This document shows positions 1 to 9,600 of a DNA stretch of 64,000 nucleotides, in pieces. Each line of letters begins with the position of its first letter. The first letter of the stretch is position 1. The notes beneath the pieces are model-generated. The model was not told the DNA's origin. It saw only the letters and a program-made list of their open reading frames with translations, and did no database searches. Both the position numbers and the translations under genes were made by a program. The DNA is taken from contig CP053148.1 in the NCBI GenBank assembly GCA_014607495.2, positions 9,982,001 through 10,046,000 on the forward strand, read 5' to 3'. This DNA is from Carposina sasakii. Taxonomy: Eukaryota; Arthropoda; Insecta; Lepidoptera; Carposinidae.

Positions 1-59
1 ATCGATGTAAAAGACCATAGTATAATGAAAATGCTGCTGCCCATTTTCTGGTCTATTGA

Positions 60-170
60 GGCTCAGGCTAAACGGCGACTAATACAAGCGTATTAGTCGC
101 CTTTTACGCCCCTGTGTATGGAGGGTTGGTGCTATTCTATTCTGCCGGACACCACACGGCCTCAGTGGGA
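60..170 (-). repeat. Lepidopteran dispersed repeat with a 12-bp hairpin
   Basis: On the minus strand this reads like a very common lepidopteran repeat with a CGTGTGG...CCGGCA start and a GTAAAAGGCGACTAA core. Here the core is a perfect 12-bp stem (74-85 with 90-101) with a 4-nt loop. Recognition is from memory of the family. It is probably a truncated copy with no coding function. Confidence 0.5.
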
Positions 171-490
171 TATTGATCAACCAAAATAAGTTTTCAATTT
201 TAGATACATTAAAAATACCATAAAGAATTGTTAAGTAATTGTTTAGTTTCATTGTAACTAGGTAAGTGATTAAGTAATTCTAATAATTTAGGCTTCTGAA
301 GAGACTAAATAGGTGATTAAATAATTAGCAATATCGCGCAACAATGCAATCTTTGGACTGCATCACTTTTTTCTGATTAGCTAATGTGGTAATTAGTTGT
401 GCTAATGTGTTATATTGTCGACTATAAGTTTTCTTTAGTACTTCTTTGAAAAGTCTAATGGGGGTAGTTAACTAATTATCGATTTTTTGC

Positions 491-499
491 TATAAAAGG
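491..499 (+). promoter_or_regulatory. TATA box of the Transib transposase gene
   Basis: TATAAAAGG lies 97 bp upstream of the ATG at 588, in an otherwise ordinary AT-rich leader. A TTCACATC sequence about 30 bp downstream could serve as initiator. The assignment rests on sequence and spacing only. Confidence 0.55.
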
Positions 500-587
500 A
501 CTAAACTTTTGCTTTTAATTTAAATTGTTCACATCCGTGTAACTGTTAACACTAAATAATATTTGCTCTGTGATTTTAAATCAAATA

Positions 588-2702
588 ATGGAAAGTTTAA
601 TCACCAATTTAGACTTGTTTGTTCTTCTAAAAAGTGAGACTACTTCATTTAATCATGAAGTATTGTTTGGTGCACTTGTATCCCGCATAGGCGATTGCCT
701 TTCTGTCGAAGATCAAGTAACTGTTAAAGAATTTTGTCGAAGGTTTACGCGAGCTGCTTTACAGAGGTGGCAGAAATCCAGCAGATTCCTTGATAATTTC
801 AGAAGACTGTACGGAAATTGGCTGCAAGCAAATATTGATTGGCCAAGTTGTGTGCAAACTTTGGTTAATCGAGAAACTATTGATGATATACACACCATCT
901 CTCAAGAACCGTCGACGTCATCGTCCGTTAGTGCAGTAACATCATCGTCTGTTGGGACAATGACAAAAAGGTCCCGAAAACCCTTTGAAGATCTAGGAAA
1001 CAAACAGAAAAAGAGAAGATCTGATGACCATACAAGCGAAGATTCCAGTGAATTGGCCTATGCAGCTGCAGCACGTTTAAAAGAAGAAGGGCATGGAGAT
1101 ATCGCTTCAGTGATCGAATATATGATGAAAAATCCTGAAGCAGCGGCTACAATTAGTGAGACGCTTAAAAAACCAGTGAAAAAAGTGGTTTTTACAGCAG
1201 AGAAAGCGCTTGGATTGCTTCTTTCACTAAAACTATCAAAGTGGCAATATATTACATTGCGAGAGGCTGCCATTCGCGAAGGTGCTAATGATATATATCC
1301 ATCTTACTACAAAGTGCAACAAACTAAGCTTAGTTGCTACCCTCCGAATCAATCAGTGTCAGTTACGGATTCATCGGCTCGAATTACACTTCAAGCTTTA
1401 CTGGACATCACAGTGACGAGGATTCTTCAAAGTCTTTCTGACGATGTGCAAAATAAGCAGCTAAAGCTGATATCCAAGTGGGGATTTGATGGTGCCTCCA
1501 ACCAAAGCCGGTACAAGCAGAAAATGGAGGGCGAGCAGGATGATTCCAGCATTTTTATGACCTCTTTGGTCCCACTAAAACTGACAGATGGAGATAATAC
1601 TTTATGGACGAACCCAAAACCATGCTCAGCTTTGTATTGTCGTCCAGTCCAGTTTACTTTTGTAAAAGAGAGTGAAGCAGTTGTAATTGATCACAAAAGA
1701 CAAATGGATGATGAAATTAAGGATCTTATCCCCACAGAGAGCAGTAATAATAACAGGGTGACTCATCATCTAATGATGACAATGATCGACGCTAAAGTCT
1801 GCACGTACCTTTCTGAAGCCAGATCAAACGCATCGTGCTACCTGTGCTTAGCAAAACCAACAGAAATGAACCGATTAGATGTTGTAACTTCGAAGACTGT
1901 GTGTTCTGACGTATATGAATTTGGTTTGTCATCCTTACACGCCCGTATAAATTGCATGGAATGTCTGTTACATATTGCGTACAGGCTTGACTTCAAACAG
2001 TGGGCAGCGAGAAGTAATGAGCACAAAGAAATGTTGCAGACAAGAAAAAAACACATTCAGGACAAATTTAAAGATGAGCTCAATCTGTTGATTGATATAG
2101 TAAAACAGGGCTCGGGAACCACCAATGATGGCAATACCGCACGAAAGTTTTTCGAGTTTCCAAATACAACTGCAGCTATTACCGGGTTGGATGAGGAGCT
2201 CATAAAAAGATTTGCTGTGATTTTGCAAGCAATAACATCTGGCGAGAAAATCGATGTGAACAAGTTCAAAGATTTTTCCCGCAAAACGGCAGAAAAGTAC
2301 GTAGAATTATACGATTGGTACTACATGTCGGCAACCGTACATAAATTGTTAATACACGGGGCTGACATCATTGAGAAAAATGACATTGTGCCCATTGGGG
2401 CTCTCTCTGAAGAAGCCTCAGAGTCGCGAAATAAAGATTTTAGGAGGTTCCGGGAAAATCATTCGCGAAAAAGAAGCAGGCAAGATTCAAATCAAGATAT
2501 TTTAAATATGCTTGTCATTTCCTCTGATCCCTTATTAAGTGCACAAAGGCCTAAGCTAGATAGTAAGAGAAAACTAAGCTTTTTTGGTGAAACTCTCGAC
2601 TTAATCCAGTTTCAGGAAACTGAGTTCGAGTTTTTAGATGTAACTAACTTGGATTCTGACTCAGAATTGGAATCCGACAACGAGAATGATGAAAATTCGT
2701 AA
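588..2702 (+). CDS. Transib superfamily transposase, full length and uninterrupted
   Basis: This 704-aa single-exon ORF is a DDE transposase of the Transib superfamily, the group that gave rise to RAG1. It cuts and pastes its own element in the nucleus. The family marks are visible in order: WGFDG with catalytic Asp301; MIDAKV with Asp401; the CYLC pair Cys417/Cys420 and HKLLIH pair His585/His590, which match the RAG1 zinc site; NDGNTAR near 515; and SEEASESRNK with Glu612, matching RAG1 Glu962. The N-terminal 200 residues are not recognised, with a Ser-rich and basic stretch at about 110-150. The C-terminus is acidic. ATG 588 was chosen because the open frame further upstream has no ATG. There is no stop or frameshift, so the copy may be young. 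The element ends were not found; Transib normally has 5-bp duplications and CAC-starting termini. Family assignment is strong, activity is inference. Confidence 0.9.
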   Translation: MESLITNLDLFVLLKSETTSFNHEVLFGALVSRIGDCLSVEDQVTVKEFCRRFTRAALQRWQKSSRFLDNFRRLYGNWLQANIDWPSCVQTLVNRETIDDIHTISQEPSTSSSVSAVTSSSVGTMTKRSRKPFEDLGNKQKKRRSDDHTSEDSSELAYAAAARLKEEGHGDIASVIEYMMKNPEAAATISETLKKPVKKVVFTAEKALGLLLSLKLSKWQYITLREAAIREGANDIYPSYYKVQQTKLSCYPPNQSVSVTDSSARITLQALLDITVTRILQSLSDDVQNKQLKLISKWGFDGASNQSRYKQKMEGEQDDSSIFMTSLVPLKLTDGDNTLWTNPKPCSALYCRPVQFTFVKESEAVVIDHKRQMDDEIKDLIPTESSNNNRVTHHLMMTMIDAKVCTYLSEARSNASCYLCLAKPTEMNRLDVVTSKTVCSDVYEFGLSSLHARINCMECLLHIAYRLDFKQWAARSNEHKEMLQTRKKHIQDKFKDELNLLIDIVKQGSGTTNDGNTARKFFEFPNTTAAITGLDEELIKRFAVILQAITSGEKIDVNKFKDFSRKTAEKYVELYDWYYMSATVHKLLIHGADIIEKNDIVPIGALSEEASESRNKDFRRFRENHSRKRSRQDSNQDILNMLVISSDPLLSAQRPKLDSKRKLSFFGETLDLIQFQETEFEFLDVTNLDSDSELESDNENDENS

Positions 2703-2877
2703 TATAAGAAAAATATACTTCTTTTCTTTCTTTCTTTCTAATGTAAAAAAAAATACGAATTTTCATCACTCTCATTTTTCAATTTTTTTTATTAATTATG
2801 TAAGATTACTGTACTATTTGGTTCAATTATAATTTAATTGAATATTTTGTATAATTAAGAACATTTTTGTAACTTAA

Positions 2878-2883
2878 AATAAA
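2878..2883 (+). terminator. Poly(A) signal of the Transib gene
   Basis: AATAAA lies 176 bp after the stop codon, followed by a T-rich stretch. It is a plausible 3' processing signal on the transposase strand. In AT-rich DNA it could be chance. Confidence 0.4.
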
Positions 2884-3359
2884 CAGCATTTTTTTATATT
2901 TTTCTTGTTTTATACCTATAAATTCATATCATTTGAGTTAACCACATTCATAATATCGATTTTCTTAAGTTAGACAATAAAGGGAACCGTTTCATATGTA
3001 AAAATAAATAAAAATATTTTGATGATTTTTTAAAAAAAATCGGCAGTGATAACCGTTATTTGTAGTACGTCAAAAAATCATAAATAATTAGTACTAACAC
3101 TACCTGTAAGGATATTACGGTTTTCCTTGCCGTTTAAGAGATAATTAAATTTTTATTCTAGCTTCATACAAATTTTTCGTAAAAAAATTATAAGTCCTTT
3201 GTTTTTGTGCAGATTGATGCGAGTATCATTTGAGTATATGATAATAACTAGTAGAAGCGATATTCGATTAGAAATTCGGTATTTGCCACTTTTGATTCCT
3301 ATGTCTATGAAAGCCGTTTTTCAGCCCACCGTGTGTCGGTCCGACGTAATGTTAACCAG

Positions 3360-3567
3360 CCCCCTGATTACGTAAAAGCACTAGCAAAGCCGAAGCCGCG
3401 CGATCGCGATAATTGAGTGCGTGTGCTTGGGCGAGGTGCGGGGCGCGGGAGAATGCCGAGCGCTCGTTGCGCGCACGCACACACTCTCAACTATCGCGAT
3501 AGCCGCCCCATGATTACGTAAAAGCAATAGCAAAGCCGTGCTATTGCTTTTACGTATCAGGGGGCGG
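3360..3567. repeat. Foldback MITE, CCCCCTGATTACG family
   Basis: The left end CCCCCTGATTACGTAAAAGC recurs in inverted orientation at the right end. A second near-perfect hairpin occupies 3502-3568. Between them is an imperfect inverted repeat around CGCGATA, with a GC-rich loop. The same left motif occurs at 26729 and 50156, so this is a dispersed family. The short minus-strand frame across it is not a gene. Confidence 0.6.
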
Positions 3568-3569
3568 CT

Positions 3570-6500
3570 CATATCCAAACATACAACACATCACATTACA
3601 AGGCGAGGTTCATGGTATGTAAAAACGGGAACTACACCATACTACAGTAATTTTAGTTAGTTGCAAAGTATTGAATGGATGGCCTTGACGAAACACCTTA
3701 CTGTAATACTAAAACCTTAAGTGAGTTCTGAACATGTGTTACTTTTCACATAAATTTGCAACACGAAATAGAACATTAAAACTAAATTAATAAATAGAAA
3801 GCAATTGTGAAATGTATCGGCGGCGGCGTGCCGTGCCATTCAATAGTTAATGACTGAAACCTGTAACAGGGGTTATTATTGACAACTTACCTCATACATC
3901 TCGCAATACTTGCATTTCTACCTTAACGCATTCTGACGAGGTCAAGTCAGAGTATAGACTCGAACTATGAACGAAGTATCAACTCGCCAAAAGTATTATC
4001 TCGGGCAGGCGTATTAATATAGCCAACCATTGTCAATTCCATGCTAAATTGAATATAATGGACGGGAAGAGTGATTTAATCATACCATAATAATTATGAA
4101 AAGAGCCCATGTGTAATGGTAAAAGTTCATTTGTAAGGTACAACGAAGGAAATAATTATGTCTTCCGTTGATTAAGGCAGTCATTAACCACTGATGCATT
4201 GTTCATGATCTAGTCAGCCCGGTAACATCCAATATGAAACGGCAAAAAGTATGAGGTGTCTTTACACAGTGTACGATTTTAATGTCGTCATATATTACAG
4301 TAATCATGTGTAAAGTATAATCGACTCTGGCTCGCAAGCCACGCAACTTGATTAAAATGCTTTTAATGCCAACACGCGAGATTAATTTTCAATAATATTT
4401 GGAAGCAATACAAAATGCATTTAAAATCTAAAAATTTTAGCTATAAGTATTAAATTGTATTCAGTTAGAAATAATTGTTAAAGATGTCAACGTGGTAATG
4501 GTTATTCCAATCCTTAATACCACTGGCAGTATTTACTGGCAATATAAGTCAATGAAATGAAAATTATTTTAATGCATTAGGGATTAACGTAAGAAATTTA
4601 TACTTAGGCTACTTCCAAGGGCCCCTCGACAAACAAAATAGTAGAGTATAAAGAAAGAGAATGTAGGACATTCTTACTAATATTTTTGCCAAAACTTCCA
4701 TATATTATTATCACAATTATAAATATAAATATCTAAGCTTTCTTTAATTTTGATATTATTCACTTAATCTTAATCTCTCATTAAATATCTCACTTGGCAC
4801 AATTATATAACGCAAATCGTACATCTGAATAATAAAACATATCACGATAGAACCAAACGATACGACGCTTCCACTCGCACCATTTAAACACTACGGTATC
4901 GCGTTATATTCAAATTCAATTACAGTTTCAATACAAGAAAACATTATAAAGCTAACAAAGACAAAATTACAAAGAAAACGATCAACAAATGTCACTTATA
5001 AATAAAAACTCATACTTTACTTTTACTTCTTACTCTCCAACAATTATATCAAAAATATTTATATTCGTCATAGGTGGATCATCATCATTAGATTACGAGC
5101 ACCGCCGCAGCGGGCTCTAGTCCTATCAAGTCGCGCCGGCTCGACACTCAACCGGCTTGCTTGCACTCTTTGGATTAGTTACAATCACCCAACGCGCACG
5201 CAGATTCTATAAAACCATTGTACACCGTACAATATCAGCATGCATGCAGAACTTCCATGTATCGTATAAACAAAATATATTTCTTACATAATACACTCGC
5301 AAAACGTCCGTTCCTCCAATGAGTCTCCTCAAAGCAATATCGTTTAAAATTCGTTTCTAGATGTTTTCCCACTCACCCTTCAATGTAATATTAACAGTAA
5401 ATGTAGTGATTTTAACAGATTAATCTATTACTTTATAACAAAACAAAATATGTACTTCTCGTTTGTATAAAAATGGTGTGAAAACTATTCTATCTATTGC
5501 TATTAACATTTGTATATGTATAGAGAACATAAATCACTATTGCATTATATGACAACTCTTTTAGCAGGATAACATGGTATGAAAACAATATAACAATTGA
5601 ATATAAATCATTTACGGTAAAAATTCTAGATTCATTCACATATCTGGCACTATCGTTTAAAATAAAATGGTGTATATGAATAATATATAATATACATATT
5701 CAATTATCAACATAGATAATCCCCAGATAAAATATGGATTCATCAATATTATTAATTAAAATTCACTACAATAATATAATTAATGTCAACAACAACATAA
5801 TTAATTATGGACTCAATGTTGCCGACACAAGCCCACGTGCGCCGGCAACGGGCCGTCTGTCTACACCGACTTCAACAACAGGTAACGCTTACTTCAACAA
5901 GGAATTCTAGAATGGCGTACATTCTTCAACATCTGTTTAATTAAACATCTCTATTTATTAGATATATTACAATATTCTTAGTAAAACTAAGTTTAGAACG
6001 CAAGATATTCACTTAGACCGGTACAAAATATACCTAATGGCAAACTTGGTTCGGGATCGATCTAGAACTGAGGTAGACTTTGCACATTAAATAATGTGGT
6101 ACCTATACCTGTACTGCTTTAAATTGAACAATGTACGTACAGGATCTAAGTATATAACAACAGATTTACTAACCATCAACTTAGGTACTTCTTTGGTACA
6201 ACCTATTACTAAGGTATGTACACTAATACTCATGTTTTACAGAATAAATTAATTACACCTGTAGGTAAAAAACACTCCTAAAATTTTCCTTGTTGAAAAT
6301 TGTACTAATACATATAAGCAGATAAGTGATGAGATGGTCATACTGCACTCTTTAAAATGACAAGGCGATGACTGGGCTAGCTACACATAAAAATGGATTA
6401 GTTAGATATATTACGTAAAGAAGAAATATAAATCCAATTAGGTTTTCCTCCCCGTAATTCACAATGCATGGTATTATAAATTCAACACAGGGTAGCACAG

Positions 6501-6597
6501 CAGGTTAATCCCGGTAGAGGTGTACGATATGGCGGCCCGATGGGCGGGGGCTCGGTGGTGGGGTCGTGGGCGGGGGTCGGAGGCAGCGAGCGGCGCT
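3570..6597 (-). other. Imp: Imp 3' UTR and downstream flank
   Basis: No gene was found on either strand here. The stretch starts directly after the Imp stop codon and continues towards lower coordinates. It is AT-rich and largely free of the repeats that fill the introns, as expected of a long 3' UTR. A TTTATT on the plus strand at 5954-5959 would be an AATAAA on the transcript, but the true 3' end cannot be placed by eye. The lower half may be intergenic. Confidence 0.5.
6069..6076 (-). promoter_or_regulatory. let-7 microRNA 8-mer target site in Imp 3' UTR
   Basis: The transcript strand reads CUACCUCA, the perfect 8-mer complement of the let-7 seed. It lies 522 nt after the Imp stop codon. 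let-7 is known to repress Imp in Drosophila and IGF2BP1 in vertebrates, so a site here is expected from biology. Only one such site was noticed in the UTR. Confidence 0.6.
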
Positions 6598-6699
6598 CTA
6601 CTGCGGCGGCGGGGCCGGCGTTGACGGCTGCGCGGCGCGGCGGTGGCGGCCGGGAGCGCTGGCCTGCGCTACCATCGCACGGATACGTCGCTGCGCTGA
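6598..6699 (-). CDS. Imp: Imp coding exon 7: C-terminal tail and stop
   Basis: The acceptor is TTTGTTTGCAG. The exon opens with [12 protein letters not shown], the conserved end of the KH4 C-terminal helix in Imp proteins, and continues in frame with exon 6. It encodes residues 510-542; the end is rich in Arg, Ala and Pro, and the stop is TAG at 6600-6598. The exon continues as 3' UTR. The local GC content is far above its surroundings, which produces spurious open frames on both strands. Confidence 0.85.
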   Translation of the reverse strand, partial: SAQRRIRAMVAQASAPGRHRRAAQPSTPAPPPQ

Positions 6700-9600
6700 C
6701 TGCAAACAAACAAATGCTCAAACTACACTGGCCATTTACATATTTATTTAGTAATCAGGTGTTTTTGCGACTTACTTGTATTTTAGTCGTGCACCAAGAT
6801 ATAATAATACATAAATCGTTATAAAATAAGAATGCGTGAATGACACCTATCTAAGCTCAGATCTTCGCGTAGTGCTTTCCTCTCGCAAAAGGTTACGCTT
6901 ACTCCTCAGCAAACTTCTTTAAAAGGTAATTCATTGAAATACTTAGAAGAAAACATAATTATAAGAAAATTCATCATTTTATAACCAAGACCCAAATCGG
7001 TATTATTGTATGTGTGGGGTTATTTATTTTACCAACATTAAATATTTACAAAATGGTGGAAATTTCTACTTAGGGCTAGCGTGTACATGGTAGATCGATC
7101 GACCAGTTCCGGTTTCACAGGTATATTAGTTTATTTGTACACCACAGGCTATATATGGAGCTGTATAAAGAGTGTACAGGTGCTTATACAGCCCTTATAG
7201 GCAAAAAATACGGCACATTACAGTCATATTGGTGTAAAAACATCATACGCATACAGCATATGTAGCTGTATGTATATCGGTATAAAAGGAAACCACAGGC
7301 AGTATAGTAGCTGTACTTTAGTGAAAAAGGAAACTATAAGGCACTTTGTTAGTTATAACGCACGTCGTGACATGAACTAACTGCCTCCGTCCCTCGTGTG
7401 CTTTGTGTTCGCGGTGAGGGTGAGGGCAGTCGCGGGCATTGACGCGGTCTTCATTACTTCGCGGTTAAAAAGGTTATTCTTAAGGTTCCTTAAAAATATA
7501 ATTCTACATAGTTGTGTTTATGAGAATTGCGAAATAATAAAGATAGCGATTTAATATTTCCTGTAAAAATTTGAACGTGCGTATTTTGTTTTATTGAAAC
7601 TATGTACGGTTTTGTGGCAAAATATTGATTCGCCCGCGTAATAATCCTAGTACCTAATATTATAAACGCCAAAGTTTGTAAGGATGTATTTTTGTTGCTG
7701 TATCACGCAAAAAATACTGAATGGATTTTGATGAAAGTTCACAATAATATAGCTTACATATTAGAATAACACATAGGCACATTAAGACGACGAATCGGTA
7801 ACATTGGTGTTAGTTATGTCGATTTATTTTATTTTACTATAGTAATTTATTTTATTGGAATTATAAGTGTAAAATACATTGTTGTAAGATTGTGTGTTAT
7901 CTATACATATAACAAAATTGTAACGGATCGATGTTTGTGCACGCTAATCTCAGAAACGGCTGAACCGATTTTGATACAGTTTTCAGGAATATATTACGAC
8001 AGGTCCCACTTAACATATAGGCTACTTTTTATCCCGCGAAAATGTTTTTATCTTATATTATTTTATGAATACGTTATATTTTAGTCTAAATTAAACTAAA
8101 CTGAAGCAGTAAAGGAAAACTAATGAACTCTCCTTCATATTTTGCAGTCTTAGGAACTGTTCTGTTAATTGATGTAAATGGCCGATTCTATGACTAATTA
8201 GTGTTTGTTTGTGACAGATAGCCAGGAAATATTGATACCATGAATTCAGACCATAATTCTGAGGCGGAAAACACTGAAAATTTTCACAGGATAATTCCAA
8301 AATCTTTTCATTTTCAATTTTTTTTTTAGGAAAAAAATTGTTTATTTCGTTTAATTAGGTCTTAGATAATGACTTAAAAATAAAATTGTAACCAAAAGAT
8401 GATTTTTAAAAAGTTGCCTTCTAAAAAGTTCAAATAACTGATTAACCCTAATGGAGAGTCATATTTATTTATTTCTTTAATTTATTTATTTATATGTGAT
8501 CCAAAAAAACAATAACCACTAAATAAGCATTTAATTAATTAGTCATAGAATCGGCCATTTACATCAATTAACAGAACAGTTCCTAAGACTGCAAAATATG
8601 AAGGAGAGTTCATTAGTTTTCCTTTACTGCTTCAGTTTAGTTTAATTTAGACTAAAATATGACGTATTTATAAAATAATATATAGCACGCGTATGATGAA
8701 TTTGGTGAGAGCGAGATGTCTCACTTTTAAACGTCAAAGCCACAGAGCTAAGTAATAAATAGACAAGGCAAGTGTTTCTACTTGGTGTATAAAAAGGGAT
8801 TGCAAACCACTTTCTATCAGCCCTAATTCATTCAGTCCTGGCTCGAGAACGATTGTCTATCTATTCTAATTCCTTAAGTCTATTTTTTACATGCAAGTAA
8901 GTAGTTTATCTAGTTATTAATAGCTCTGTGAATGACGTTTAAAAGTGAGACATCTCGCTTTTACCAAATTCATCATACGGGTGCTGTAGGTATAATTAAG
9001 TAGCACGCGATCTGTCCAACGAACGACATAATATAATGATACGTACTACGATATTTAGCATGTTGCTAGATTTAACGCGACTGCACGTATCCTTAATTGC
9101 ATAAAATATAGCACACTAGAAAATTATAGTTTAGTCCCTAGTGTGCTATGATGTGTTAAAACCCTTTATTCCCACCTGTTCTGTTGAGTAGTTCTGTTGG
9201 CAGAACTACTGGGAATATTTTTCCCATTACTTCTGTGACTTATAAGACTATGCTTTTCACCGGCTTCAATCTCAATTCCATTCCCATTAGTTCTGTGAAG
9301 TAATGGGAAAAAAATTCTCAGTAGTTCTGCCAACAGATGTTCGCCAGTGGGTCTACAGGTAATTAATTTATAACCATGGTCCCACCACACTAAGTGGTAA
9401 ACGTGCTAGGTATCTTGAAAATAAAATTTCGAAGTAATAGAACGTCTATTCCATGTGAGATCAAGTTTAAGTAAACCATTAAAACATAAACATCGGTCAC
9501 CACCCCGCATGCCCAGCGTGGTGACTATGGGCAAATACCCCCATGGCAGTCTTGTGGCGTGCCCTAGGGGAGGCCTACGTCCAGCAGTTGATGATGATGA

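Noticed and set aside
153..3335. CACACGG at 153-159 and CCGTGTG at 3329-3335 as the Transib terminal inverted repeats
   Set aside because: The left one lies inside a common lepidopteran repeat that reads CGTGTGG on the minus strand, the pairing does not extend inward, and the flanking 5 bp (GACAC and TCGGT) do not match.
6540..6824. GC-rich plus-strand open frames
   Set aside because: They are the shadow of the GC-rich last Imp exon and start of its UTR on the other strand.
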